Positions 19,849 to 28,260 of a DNA stretch of 64,000 nucleotides are shown here, piece by piece. Origin of the DNA: an uncultured Spirochaetales bacterium (GTDB taxonomy: Bacteria; Spirochaetota; Spirochaetia; Sphaerochaetales; Sphaerochaetaceae); contig CASDPA010000013.1 in NCBI GenBank assembly GCA_949282255.1, positions 1 to 64,000 of the forward strand, read 5' to 3'. Position 1 is the first letter of the stretch; the number at the start of each line of letters is the position of its first letter. The translations under genes and the position numbers were made by a program. The notes under the pieces are model-generated. The model made no database searches. It had not been told where the DNA came from and saw only the letters and a program-made list of their open reading frames with translations.

Positions 19849-21390
19849 ATGGATATCGATGTAAAGAAGCTGCATCCGCTGGAAGTGAAGCTTCTCAGGC
19901 ATGTCAGCCTTGGGGAGAAGATCGACCATGCCAGGATCATCTTTGAACTCGGCTACAAGGTGGGTCAGTGCAACCAAGCCTTTTCCTGGCTTCAGGCAAA
20001 AGGGCTGCTTAAGGAAACGGAAAGAAGCAGCAGAATCGTTTACGAGCTAACAGATTTCGGGCGTGAGCTGGAAAAGAACGGCATGCCCGCCGAGCGCATC
20101 TTTACATTCTTAAAGGATAACGGGCCGCATACCCTTCCTGAAATCGCCGAAGCTCTCGGCCTTGAAAAGAGTGATGTTGGGTCGGCTTTTGGACAGCTTT
20201 CTTCAAAGAAGACAGCTCAGCTCAATGCCGAAAGGAAGGCTGAAATCATATCGGATTCTCTTCCTGATGAGGTTGTCATGCAGCGCACGCTTCTTGCAAG
20301 TGCTCTCAAAGATGGGGAACTTGATGAAGCTTCCCTTTCCGATGCTCAGAAAAAGGTGATTTCCCAGATGGCGAAAAAGCGTGGTGCTTCATCTTCCCCA
20401 TTCAAATATGTCGAGAAGGAAGAAATCATCTACTATCTCACAGAAGAAGGGGATGAAGTCAAGAAGGAGCTTGAGAGGGCGAATATTACGGGTGAGGAAT
20501 TTGGACTTCTCACACCGCAGATGCTTCAGAGCGGATCCTGGAAAAATGGATCTTTCCGCCCTTATGGAGTCGATGCTCCCACCAGCAGGCTTATTCCTGG
20601 CCGTCATAATGCTTATGGCAATTATCTTCAGTGGGTGAAGGATAAGCTTACAGCCCTTGGCTTTGAAGAATTCGACGGTCCGCTTGTTGAAAACGAGTTC
20701 TGGAACGGAGATGCCCTTTTCATGCCGCAGTTCCATTCCGCCCGCGACATACATGATGTTTATTATGTCAAGGAGCCAAGACACGCGAAATTCATCGAGG
20801 AGCCGTGGCTCAGCCAGGTTGCCAAAACCCATGAGGATGGCTGGAATACAGGCAGCCGCGGTTGGGGATATACATTCGACCATGAATTCACACGCCGTCA
20901 GGTGCTCAGAAGCCAGGGAACGGTTTTGTCCGCTCATCAGCTCACCAAGGCCAAGGTGCCCGGAAAGTATTTCGGTGTTGTACGCTGCTTCCGCTATGAC
21001 CAGGTGGATGCCACCCATGGAGCTGATTTCTATCAGACGGAAGGAATCGTTCTTGGAGAGGATGTGAATCTCAGGAATCTTCTCGGGCTTCTGAAGATGT
21101 TCGCCGAGGAGATCGCGGGTGCGGAGGAAGTCAAATATGTTCCCGGGTATTTCCCGTTCACAGAACCCAGCATCGAGGTTCACATCAAGCATCCGGTGCT
21201 TGGCTGGTTCGAGCTCGGCGGATCGGGAATCTTCCGACCTGAGGTAACAAAGGCTCTCGGGATAGATGTTCCGGTTCTGGCTTGGGGACTTGGGATCGAC
21301 AGGATGGCTCTCATGCATCTTGGTCTCAACGACCTCAGGGAGCTTTTCACACCCGATATCGAATCTGTGAGAATGAGGAGAGGTAACTGA
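19849..21390 (+). CDS. pheS: Phenylalanyl-tRNA synthetase alpha subunit, archaeal/eukaryotic-like
   Basis: Charges tRNA-Phe with phenylalanine together with PheT. At 513 residues it is longer than typical bacterial PheS (about 330-350). It has N-terminal winged-helix-like segments (residues about 1-110 and beyond), then the class II catalytic core with motif 2 region KYFGVVRCFRYDQVDATHGADFYQTEG and motif 3 WGLGIDRMALMHLG. This architecture is that of archaeal and eukaryotic enzymes, known also in spirochaetes. TAGGAGC precedes the ATG. pheT starts two bases after the stop. Confidence 0.95.
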   Translation: MDIDVKKLHPLEVKLLRHVSLGEKIDHARIIFELGYKVGQCNQAFSWLQAKGLLKETERSSRIVYELTDFGRELEKNGMPAERIFTFLKDNGPHTLPEIAEALGLEKSDVGSAFGQLSSKKTAQLNAERKAEIISDSLPDEVVMQRTLLASALKDGELDEASLSDAQKKVISQMAKKRGASSSPFKYVEKEEIIYYLTEEGDEVKKELERANITGEEFGLLTPQMLQSGSWKNGSFRPYGVDAPTSRLIPGRHNAYGNYLQWVKDKLTALGFEEFDGPLVENEFWNGDALFMPQFHSARDIHDVYYVKEPRHAKFIEEPWLSQVAKTHEDGWNTGSRGWGYTFDHEFTRRQVLRSQGTVLSAHQLTKAKVPGKYFGVVRCFRYDQVDATHGADFYQTEGIVLGEDVNLRNLLGLLKMFAEEIAGAEEVKYVPGYFPFTEPSIEVHIKHPVLGWFELGGSGIFRPEVTKALGIDVPVLAWGLGIDRMALMHLGLNDLRELFTPDIESVRMRRGN

Positions 21391-21391
21391 A

Positions 21392-23089
21392 ATGCCAAAG
21401 ATCGAAGCACCTGAAAATATTTTCTATTCCCTTCTGGGAAAAAAGATGAGCGATGACGAGCTTGTCGACATTTTCCCTGTAGCGAAGGCGGAACTCGATG
21501 GGCATGATACAGATGCCCATGTCATCAAGATAGAGCTTAACGATACGAACCGCCCCGACCTTTGGTCCGCAGCCGGTGTCGCACGTGCCCTCAAGACTTA
21601 TGAAACAGGAAAAATTCCTTCCTACGGCTTTTTCAGCAATGCCAAGAAACAGCTTCCAAGCGATGAGAGGATGGTTGTGGACGATGCTTCCGCAATAGGC
21701 ATCCGCGATTATTCCATCGGTTTTGCAGCAAGGGGCAGAAAGGTTGATGAGGAGCTTCTGGTCAATCTGATACAGAGCCAGGAGAAGCTTTGCTTCAATT
21801 TTGGAAGAAAGAGAAGGACAATCGCTCTAGGCATCTATCGCTCGGATCTGATCAAGTATCCTGTGCATTACGCCGCAGTCGATCCTGATAAAACCAAATT
21901 CGTACCCCTAGGGATGACCGAGGAGCTTTCGCTCAGGGAAATCTGCGAGAAGCACCCGAAGGGCAGGGAGTATGGGTACATCGTTTCCGACAAGCCACGT
22001 TTCCCGTACCTTTATGACGATAATAATGAGACACTGTCGTTCCCTCCTGTCATCAACAGCGCCCGCATCGGAGCTGTCGAGGTTGGGGATGAGAATCTTT
22101 TTGTCGAGCTTTCAGGTCCGATTCTTGACGATCTTCTGCTTACTGCGAACATCCTCTGCTGCGATATGGCAGACATGGGTTATGAGATCCTTCCTGTGAA
22201 GGTCGAGTTTGCGACGGATACCAAGTACGGCAGATCGATTACGGTTCCGTATTATTTCCAGGGTGAGGCTCAATGCAGCATCGCCGCTGTGGAAAAGAAG
22301 CTCGGGCTCAAGCTTTCTGAAAAGGAATGCATCAAGGCCCTTGCAAGGATGGGTGTCGAGGCAAAGGCGGAAAAGGGTGTGATAACTGCAACCTGTCCCG
22401 CATACAGAAACGACTTCTTGCATGAGGTCGATATCATCGAGGATATAATGATCGGGCATGGGCTTATGAACTTTGCTCCTGTCATGCCTTCGGATTTCAC
22501 TGTAGGCAGGCTAAGCAGGGCTGAGGAATTTTCACGCAAGATCAAGGATGTCATGGTCGGCCTCGGGTTCCAGGAGATGATGTACAACTATCTCGGTTCC
22601 AAGAAGGAGTATATCGACAGGATGCATATCGACGGATCTGATTGCGTATTCATCGCCAACCCGATGAGTGAGAATTATGAGGTTGTCAGGCCTTCTGTGA
22701 TACCTTCGCTTCTTGAAAGCGAATCGGTAAGCGGGCATGCCGTTTATCCGCACAACATCTTTGAAATCGGCAAGATCTGCAAAAAGGATGAAAAGGACGT
22801 GAGCGGCACGGTCACCGTGAACAGCCTGGGCTTCCTTTCTGCCAACAACCAGGTCGGTTATAACGAGGCCTCTTCTCTTGTTAATACTCTGATGTATTTC
22901 ATCAGGAAGGAGTATTCTTTAAAAGCTGTTGAAGACGATCCGAGATTCATTCCCGGCCGATGTGCATCCATCGTCGTTGATGGCAATGAGGTCGGCGTGT
23001 TTGGAGAAATCCATCCACAGGTTCTTGAATCCTGGGGTTGCACGATGCCTGCGATCGCATGTGAAATCAATGTCGATGCTCTGCTTTGA
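21392..23089 (+). CDS. pheT: Phenylalanyl-tRNA synthetase beta subunit, archaeal-like
   Basis: 565 residues, much shorter than the roughly 800 of ordinary bacterial PheT. The N-terminal tRNA-binding EMAP-like domain and the C-terminal anticodon-binding domain are missing, as in archaeal enzymes and those of spirochaetes. Recognisable parts are the B3/4 editing-type region (IRDYSIGFAARG, FGRKRRTIALGIYRSD), the B5 region (LGLKLSEKECIKALARMGVEA) and HEVDIIEDIMIGHG. It follows pheS by two bases and is closed by a terminator. Confidence 0.95.
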   Translation: MPKIEAPENIFYSLLGKKMSDDELVDIFPVAKAELDGHDTDAHVIKIELNDTNRPDLWSAAGVARALKTYETGKIPSYGFFSNAKKQLPSDERMVVDDASAIGIRDYSIGFAARGRKVDEELLVNLIQSQEKLCFNFGRKRRTIALGIYRSDLIKYPVHYAAVDPDKTKFVPLGMTEELSLREICEKHPKGREYGYIVSDKPRFPYLYDDNNETLSFPPVINSARIGAVEVGDENLFVELSGPILDDLLLTANILCCDMADMGYEILPVKVEFATDTKYGRSITVPYYFQGEAQCSIAAVEKKLGLKLSEKECIKALARMGVEAKAEKGVITATCPAYRNDFLHEVDIIEDIMIGHGLMNFAPVMPSDFTVGRLSRAEEFSRKIKDVMVGLGFQEMMYNYLGSKKEYIDRMHIDGSDCVFIANPMSENYEVVRPSVIPSLLESESVSGHAVYPHNIFEIGKICKKDEKDVSGTVTVNSLGFLSANNQVGYNEASSLVNTLMYFIRKEYSLKAVEDDPRFIPGRCASIVVDGNEVGVFGEIHPQVLESWGCTMPAIACEINVDALL

Positions 23090-23100
23090 ATGAAAAAACA

Positions 23101-23135
23101 GGACTATCCTCGATGGTTTGGGGATGGTCCTTTTT
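23101..23135 (+). terminator. Rho-independent terminator of pheST
   Basis: GGACTATCC (23101-23109) pairs with GGATGGTCC (23122-23130) with one wobble position, and is followed by TTTTT, 12 bases after the pheT stop. Confidence 0.85.
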
Positions 23136-23296
23136 AAGGACCCAACGGGTATAGGTGGAAGGGAAGAAGAACGACCGATATCCGTTGTTTTTTTCAAACC
23201 GGATTTGCTTTGTTATGTTCCCGGCCGCAGTAGGATTCTTCACAGGACTTCCTGTCATGCCGCATTTATCCGGTTTCATCTGGCGGCAGATAAGTT

Positions 23297-23578
23297 TTGG
23301 GGGGCGGTGACATAAGGGTTGCTTCTGAAGTGGAAATCCCTATCGAAAGCACCATCAAAATGAATGCACAGATCGATTTTGATAAATCGGAAATAGTGAG
23401 CTACAAATGGGAGATGCAGGGAGAAGACAGCGATTGCGTCTATGTTTTTCCCATGGGAGACTGCTGTTTGATTTATGCAAGGTATAAGATAACAGAGGAA
23501 GCCAGGATCCGCTTGGTTGCGACGCGAAGCAATGGAACGGCGGAATATAGCGAATGGTGCGAGCTCAAAACGAAATAA
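23297..23578 (+). CDS. Small protein resembling an immunoglobulin/PKD-like domain, possibly a gene remnant
   Basis: About 93 codons, rich in beta-prone residues: NAQIDFDKSEIVSYKWEMQG, then ARIRLVATRSNGTAEYSEW. This pattern resembles one immunoglobulin- or PKD-type repeat of a surface protein. The reading frame opens straight after a stop codon, begins only with a TTG and has no ribosome site, and no signal peptide is left. It may therefore be the C-terminal remnant of a larger gene. The stretch 23136-23296 before it holds no gene that I can support. Confidence 0.35.
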   Translation: MGGGDIRVASEVEIPIESTIKMNAQIDFDKSEIVSYKWEMQGEDSDCVYVFPMGDCCLIYARYKITEEARIRLVATRSNGTAEYSEWCELKTK

Positions 23579-23602
23579 GAAAACCTGGGGGCTTTGCCCC
23601 CA
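23575..23602 (-). terminator. Terminator of the HIT-lipoprotein operon
   Basis: TGGGGGC (23586-23592) and GCCCCCA (23596-23602) form a 7-bp GC-rich stem with a three-base loop. On the minus strand it is followed by GGTTTTCTTATTT. It lies two bases after the lipoprotein stop. Confidence 0.7.
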
Positions 23603-23604
23603 CA

Positions 23605-24627
23605 TCATGGCATCATGACTTCTGCGTAAATTGCTTTGGAATCCATTCCCGCTACATTGAAAACCGAGCTTTCCACCGGTACGAGGTCTTTTGCATATAA
23701 GAAGTCCATCCTCTCGTAAACATCTCCGTTCATCCTGGTTATGCCCGGGTCGGCTTCCGCGCTGAAATGGGTCTGCCTGTATACATCGTCGAAACCGTAG
23801 TTCCTTATCATTTCCGCATTTTTGAAAACATAATCCCTCCTGTAAGGATAGTATGTGAAGATGTTCCAGTCTTCTCCATCCGGTTCGGAGGATGAGAAGG
23901 CGAAGAGGATCTCGTCATCGGCCAATTTGAGCTTTGAAAGCTTTGCCTCGTCCCCTGTACGGCTTAAGATCCATTTATCCATTTCCTCTGCCGAGGAGGG
24001 GAGTCCCTGATAGGTGTCGAGCATGCCGACCTGGATGTCCTTGTTGTCGTCCAAGGTGAAAATGGCATAATCCTTTTCCATCCTCTTGAGCCTCGTGTTA
24101 TAAAGCACGGCGCCGTCTTCGAGGACCACTGTATCTTTTCCCATCAGCTTAGAAAGCTCCACCCGCTGCTCCAGGCTGCCGGTGATGAATGTGAAATCCA
24201 CCTCGAGATCCCTCACACTCGATGCAACCTTCTCAAGATCAGCCCCACTGTCCAAGGGAAGGAAGAGAATGCGCAGCGGTTTTTTTTCCGTATCGAGCGA
24301 CAGATGGGTTCTCTGTGGTCTGTAGTTGTGCGGGATGACAAGCTCGCTGATATCCTCAGGATATTCGTAGACCGCATTCTCCAGATATATCCTGAGCGCT
24401 TCAGCCTCCGCTTCGGCTTTCTGCCTGGCCTCTTCGGCCTTTCTTTCCTCTTCGGCTATCCTTTCAGCTTCCGCTTGGGCTTTCCTTTCGTTTATGATTC
24501 TCAGCCTGGTTTCCGGTTCGCTGACCTTTTGGGGAGGATTTATGTTCGCCTTTCCTTCTCCAATCGTATAGATTGCGCAGGAGGAGAGCATGAGAAAAAG
24601 GCAGATGGTCGTCAAAATTTTTTTCAT
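23605..24627 (-). CDS. Lipoprotein with coiled coil and degenerate EEP-nuclease-like domain
   Basis: Signal peptide MKKILTTICLFLMLSSCAIY with a clear lipobox, LSSC. Residues about 45-85 are a highly charged Glu/Ala/Arg helix (coiled coil). The globular part starts PLRILFLPLDSG and ends RMDFLYAKDLVPVESSVFNVAGMDSKAIYAEV. That end looks like the last strands of an endonuclease/exonuclease/phosphatase domain, but the usual SDH is DSK, so catalysis is doubtful. This assignment is inference. The ATG at 24627 overlaps the stop of the HIT gene as ATGA, so the two are coupled. Function unknown; probably membrane-anchored on the periplasmic side or outer membrane. Confidence 0.75.
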   Translation of the reverse strand: MKKILTTICLFLMLSSCAIYTIGEGKANINPPQKVSEPETRLRIINERKAQAEAERIAEEERKAEEARQKAEAEAEALRIYLENAVYEYPEDISELVIPHNYRPQRTHLSLDTEKKPLRILFLPLDSGADLEKVASSVRDLEVDFTFITGSLEQRVELSKLMGKDTVVLEDGAVLYNTRLKRMEKDYAIFTLDDNKDIQVGMLDTYQGLPSSAEEMDKWILSRTGDEAKLSKLKLADDEILFAFSSSEPDGEDWNIFTYYPYRRDYVFKNAEMIRNYGFDDVYRQTHFSAEADPGITRMNGDVYERMDFLYAKDLVPVESSVFNVAGMDSKAIYAEVMMP

Positions 24628-25025
24628 ATGCAAAGCTGTTCCCCGAACCGGGTCATTTCGCCTTCCTCATATTTGACGCTTGGAGGAAAGAATGAAAGGC
24701 CATCCCCATCATATCTTGGAATGATGTGTATGTGCAGATGCGGGACTTCCTGGCCGCTTGCAGGACTGTTGTTGATGAAGACATTCGTCCCGTCGGCTTT
24801 CAGGGCGGACCTCATTTTCCCATCGATTTTTTTCACGATTGAAAACATGTGTGCAACCACTTCATCCGGAGCATCGGAGATGGTCGGATAAACCTTTTTG
24901 CTTATGACAAGGGTATGCCCCTTCGCCTTTGGTGCGATGTCGAGTATGGCGATGCATACATCATCCTCATAAAGCTTCACAGAGGGGATTTCCCCTGCTA
25001 TTATCATTTCAAAGACAGTGCTCAT
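24624..25025 (-). CDS. HIT family nucleotide-binding hydrolase
   Basis: 133 residues with the complete family order: a short N-terminal segment MSTVFEMIIAGEIPSVKLYEDDVCIAILDIAPKA, with GHTLVISKK, NNSPASGQEVPHLHIHIIPR and the histidine triad HLHIH. Members hydrolyse dinucleoside polyphosphates or nucleoside phosphoramidates; the zinc-binding cysteines of some HIT proteins are absent. There is no Shine-Dalgarno sequence before the ATG; TATACT ends seven bases upstream with a TGA extension, suggesting a leaderless mRNA. Coupled to the downstream lipoprotein gene. Confidence 0.92.
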   Translation of the reverse strand: MSTVFEMIIAGEIPSVKLYEDDVCIAILDIAPKAKGHTLVISKKVYPTISDAPDEVVAHMFSIVKKIDGKMRSALKADGTNVFINNSPASGQEVPHLHIHIIPRYDGDGLSFFPPSVKYEEGEMTRFGEQLCI

Positions 25026-25031
25026 GGATAA

Positions 25032-25040
25032 AGTATATCA
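25032..25040 (-). promoter_or_regulatory. Extended -10 promoter of the HIT gene, leaderless layout
   Basis: Minus strand TGA-TATACT, with the -10 at 25032-25037, then six bases to the ATG at 25025. Confidence 0.6.
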
Positions 25041-25148
25041 TTTTTGACTGCAAGAAAAAAGAATCAGAATACTTGAACAAATACCCTAAAATCTATATCA
25101 TGCATTTTTGGTGACTTTTTAAGCCGCTATTTCATTGTGTGAATTGAT

Positions 25149-25167
25149 TTAGGAAAGCGATTCCTAA
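25149..25167 (+). promoter_or_regulatory. Perfect inverted repeat upstream of EF-G
   Basis: TTAGGAA (25149-25155), five bases AGCGA, then TTCCTAA (25161-25167): 7-bp perfect arms. It lies 35 bp before the EF-G start, between a TTGATT and a TATACG box. Operator candidate; the regulator is unknown. Confidence 0.45.
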
Positions 25168-25201
25168 TTTGTATACGAGATATTGTTTGAGAGGTTTAAG
25201 C

Positions 25202-27316
25202 ATGATCAACGACCTGCAGGGCATGAGAAACATCGGTATCAGCGCCCATATCGACAGTGGCAAGACCACTTTGTCAGAACGCATTCTGTACTATTGCAAC
25301 AAGATTCATGCCATCCATGAAGTTAGAGGAAAGGATGGCGTTGGAGCCACCATGGACTCGATGGAGCTTGAGAGGGAGAGAGGAATCACCATCGCAAGCG
25401 CTGCAACAAACGTAAACTGGAAAGGACACGAGATCAACATCATCGATACTCCGGGCCACGTTGACTTCACAATTGAGGTTGAGAGATCGCTCAGGGTTCT
25501 CGATGGGGCTATTCTCGTACTTTGTTCTGTAGGTGGTGTACAGTCCCAGTCGATTACCGTTGACCGCCAGATGAAGAGGTATCATGTACCCCGCATCGCA
25601 TTTGTGAACAAGTGCGACAGAACCGGTGCAAACCCCTACAGGGTCAAGCAGCAGCTGATCGACAAGCTTGGACTCAATGCTGTTTTAATGCAGATTCCAA
25701 TCGGGCTTGAGGACCGCCTGCAGGGTGTTGTCGACCTTGTTGAGATGAAGGCCATCTATTTCGATGCCGGCCCCAACCAGGATCAGGCAAGATATGAGGA
25801 GATTCCCGAGGAGCTCAGGGCTGAAGCCGAAGCAAAGAGGGAAGAGATGCTCGACACTGTTTCCATGTGTTCAGATGAGCTTATGGAAGCTATGCTCGAG
25901 GATGCTGTCACCCCGGAGCTTATCAAGGCTGCAGTGAGAAAGGGCACTATCGGTCTCGAGCTCTGCCCCGTGTTCATGGGCTCCGCATATAAGAACAAGG
26001 GCATCCAGCCGCTTTTGGATGGAGTCATCGATTATCTTCCGAATCCGACAGAGGTTGAGAACAAGGCTCTCGATCTCGATGACAACGAGAAGGAGATCAT
26101 TCTTGAATCCAATCCCGACAAGCCTGCTGTAATCCTTGCATTCAAGCTCGAGGACGGACAGTTCGGACAGCTTACATACATCCGTGTCTATCAGGGAAAG
26201 ATAAAGAAGGGCGATACCCTCTACAATACAAGAACGAGAAAGAAGTTCAACGTTGGACGTCTCATCAAGATGCATGCCAGCGAAATGGAGGATATCAGCG
26301 AATGCGGATGCGGTGAGATTGCGGCTCTCTTCGGCATCGACTGCGCCAGCGGCGATACGTTCTGCGATCCTTCGCTTAATTATTCCATGACCAGCATGTA
26401 TGTCCCCAATCCTGTAATCTCCCTTGCCATCGAGCCTGTGGATAAGAAGGCTGCAGACAATATGGCAAAGGCTCTCAACAGGTTCACCAAGGAGGACCCG
26501 ACCTTCCAGACCTATGTCGACCCGGAGTCAAACCAGACGATCATCAAGGGTATGGGAGAGCTCCATCTTGATGTATACATCGAAAGGATGAAGAGGGAAT
26601 ACAAGGCCGAGGTGAGGGTTGGAAAGCCGGAGGTAGCTTACAGGGAAGCCATCACGCAGAGGGCTGATTTCAACTACACCCATAAGAAGCAGACAGGTGG
26701 AAGCGGACAGTATGCCCGTGTTGCCGGCTACATCGAACCGATCGAGCAGGTCGTGGGCGAGGAGACTCCAAAGGATTACGAGTTCATCGATGAGATCAAG
26801 GGAGGAGCTATTCCCAACGAATACATCCCGTCCTGTGACAAGGGCTTCCAGGCTGCAATGAAGAAAGGTTCCCAGATCGGATTCCCCGTCATCGGTGTAA
26901 GGGTCTGCATCAACGATGGTGCCTGGCACCCGGTCGACTCTTCCGATATGGCTTTCCAGACTGCGGCAATCGGAGCATTCAGGGAAGCTTATGAGAAGGC
27001 AAGGCCTGCAATCCTCGAGCCGATCATGAAGGTTGAGGTTGAAGGTCCCAGCGAATTCCAGGGCAACATCTTCGGTTCCATCAACCAGAGAAGGGGTATC
27101 ATCGTATCCAGCACCGAAGACAACAATCAGTGCCAGGTGATTGCAGAGGTCCCGCTTTCGGAGATGTTCGGTTATTCGACAGTCCTGCGCTCCCTCACCC
27201 AGGGAAAAGCCGAATTCACGATGGAAGTCGCGAAGTACGGAAAGGTTCCACAGGGTGTTTCCGAAGAGCTCAAGAAGGCTTACCAGGAAAAGAGGAAGAA
27301 GGAAGCCGGAAAATAA
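25202..27316 (+). CDS. fusA: Elongation factor G, spirochaete/mitochondrial EF-G1 type
   Basis: The ribosomal translocase GTPase, about 704 residues. G1 is [10 protein letters not shown]2 [11 protein letters not shown]3 DTPGHVDF, G4 NKCD; domains II-V follow, with the domain IV region [16 protein letters not shown]. The stretch [22 protein letters not shown] and [25 protein letters not shown] resembles mitochondrial EF-G1 and its spirochaete relatives, where a second EF-G takes over ribosome recycling; that paralogue is not in this window. GAGAGG precedes the ATG at 25202. A terminator follows. Single-gene transcript. Confidence 0.95.
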   Translation: MINDLQGMRNIGISAHIDSGKTTLSERILYYCNKIHAIHEVRGKDGVGATMDSMELERERGITIASAATNVNWKGHEINIIDTPGHVDFTIEVERSLRVLDGAILVLCSVGGVQSQSITVDRQMKRYHVPRIAFVNKCDRTGANPYRVKQQLIDKLGLNAVLMQIPIGLEDRLQGVVDLVEMKAIYFDAGPNQDQARYEEIPEELRAEAEAKREEMLDTVSMCSDELMEAMLEDAVTPELIKAAVRKGTIGLELCPVFMGSAYKNKGIQPLLDGVIDYLPNPTEVENKALDLDDNEKEIILESNPDKPAVILAFKLEDGQFGQLTYIRVYQGKIKKGDTLYNTRTRKKFNVGRLIKMHASEMEDISECGCGEIAALFGIDCASGDTFCDPSLNYSMTSMYVPNPVISLAIEPVDKKAADNMAKALNRFTKEDPTFQTYVDPESNQTIIKGMGELHLDVYIERMKREYKAEVRVGKPEVAYREAITQRADFNYTHKKQTGGSGQYARVAGYIEPIEQVVGEETPKDYEFIDEIKGGAIPNEYIPSCDKGFQAAMKKGSQIGFPVIGVRVCINDGAWHPVDSSDMAFQTAAIGAFREAYEKARPAILEPIMKVEVEGPSEFQGNIFGSINQRRGIIVSSTEDNNQCQVIAEVPLSEMFGYSTVLRSLTQGKAEFTMEVAKYGKVPQGVSEELKKAYQEKRKKEAGK

Positions 27317-27342
27317 CCGTTTTTACGGATTCCATATATACG

Positions 27343-27369
27343 GTCCGCCGCGCATGTGGCGGACTTTTT
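27343..27369 (+). terminator. Rho-independent terminator of EF-G
   Basis: GTCCGCC (27343-27349) pairs perfectly with GGCGGAC (27358-27364) around an 8-base loop, then TTTTTC. Confidence 0.9.
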
Positions 27370-27498
27370 CTTTTCCATTGTGCTCAATTCCAAGCACTGT
27401 AAAGGGTTGTCTATCCAAACAGAAATGTTGAAATTTCCTTTGTTTTTTATACTGTGGCAATGTTATAATTTGTAAAAGAAAAACAGGAGGAAAATAAA

Positions 27499-28206
27499 TT
27501 GGACATTAAGGAACTCAACAGCGTAAGCCCACTTCGTGTTTTCGAGGATGCAATCAACGGTGGATTGGGTAGAGGTAATCTCGGTGTGATTGTATCCCGT
27601 CATGGCGTTGGAAAGACGGCATGTCTAGTCCACCTGGCAACAGACAAGCTTTTCAAAGGTGAGAACGTTATCCACGTCTCCTTTTCTGGAAATGTGGAAC
27701 ATGTCATAAATTGGTACAAGGAAGTTTTCAAGGAAATCACGGAACTTCAGAGTCTCGATGATGCGACTATGGTTTACAATTCAATTCTCGCAAACCGTGT
27801 CGTGATGAATTTCAGCCAGGAGCAGATTCCGATTGAAAAAGTCATATCTTCTCTTGAAAGCCTCATCTCCCAGGGCTCCTTCAAGGCCGATGCGATCCTG
27901 TTCGACGGCTACAAGCTCACAACCGCCGATGAAGAGGATATCGTCAAGATCAAGGAGTTTGCGAAGAAGATGAACCTCGAGGTGTGGTTCAGCGTCTCTC
28001 CTGTACGTCCGGATGTAGTGTATGACGAATATGGTGTGCCAAATACGCTGTTGAAGTATTACGACCTCATCGACGTCCTCGTGGCTCTGCGCTATGATGA
28101 TAAGATTGACAAGGTTGTCCTGACCGTCGTCAGAGCCCATCATCAGAATGTTCCCAAGCCGATGGGTGTCAATCTCGACCCGAAAACAATGCTTATCTCT
28201 AAGTAG
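27499..28206 (+). CDS. RecA/KaiC-like P-loop ATPase of unknown function
   Basis: 235 residues. Walker A is SRHGVGKTAC near residue 34; the Walker B-like strand is ADAILFDGYKL near residue 134. The plan resembles single-domain KaiC/Rad55-like ATPases, and I associate similar proteins with spirochaetes. A role in signalling, DNA handling or surface organelles cannot be chosen. The start is a TTG at 27499, supported by AGGAGGAAAA at good spacing and by the sequence MDIKELNSVSPLRVFEDAI. Monocistronic: a terminator lies behind EF-G and another behind this gene. Confidence 0.8.
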   Translation: MDIKELNSVSPLRVFEDAINGGLGRGNLGVIVSRHGVGKTACLVHLATDKLFKGENVIHVSFSGNVEHVINWYKEVFKEITELQSLDDATMVYNSILANRVVMNFSQEQIPIEKVISSLESLISQGSFKADAILFDGYKLTTADEEDIVKIKEFAKKMNLEVWFSVSPVRPDVVYDEYGVPNTLLKYYDLIDVLVALRYDDKIDKVVLTVVRAHHQNVPKPMGVNLDPKTMLISK

Positions 28207-28227
28207 GTTTTCAGGGCCTTACCGGTT

Positions 28228-28259
28228 ACAGCCTGCCATCCGGCAGGCTGTTGTTTTTT
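28228..28259 (+). terminator. Rho-independent terminator after the KaiC-like gene
   Basis: A 10-bp perfect stem, ACAGCCTGCC (28228-28237) and GGCAGGCTGT (28242-28251), closes an ATCC loop and is followed by TGTTTTTT. It sits between convergent genes. Confidence 0.92.
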
Positions 28260-28260
28260 A

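Noticed and set aside
20389-21318. Antisense reading frame of 309 codons
   Set aside because: Shadow of the pheS catalytic core; its residues mirror conserved pheS codons.
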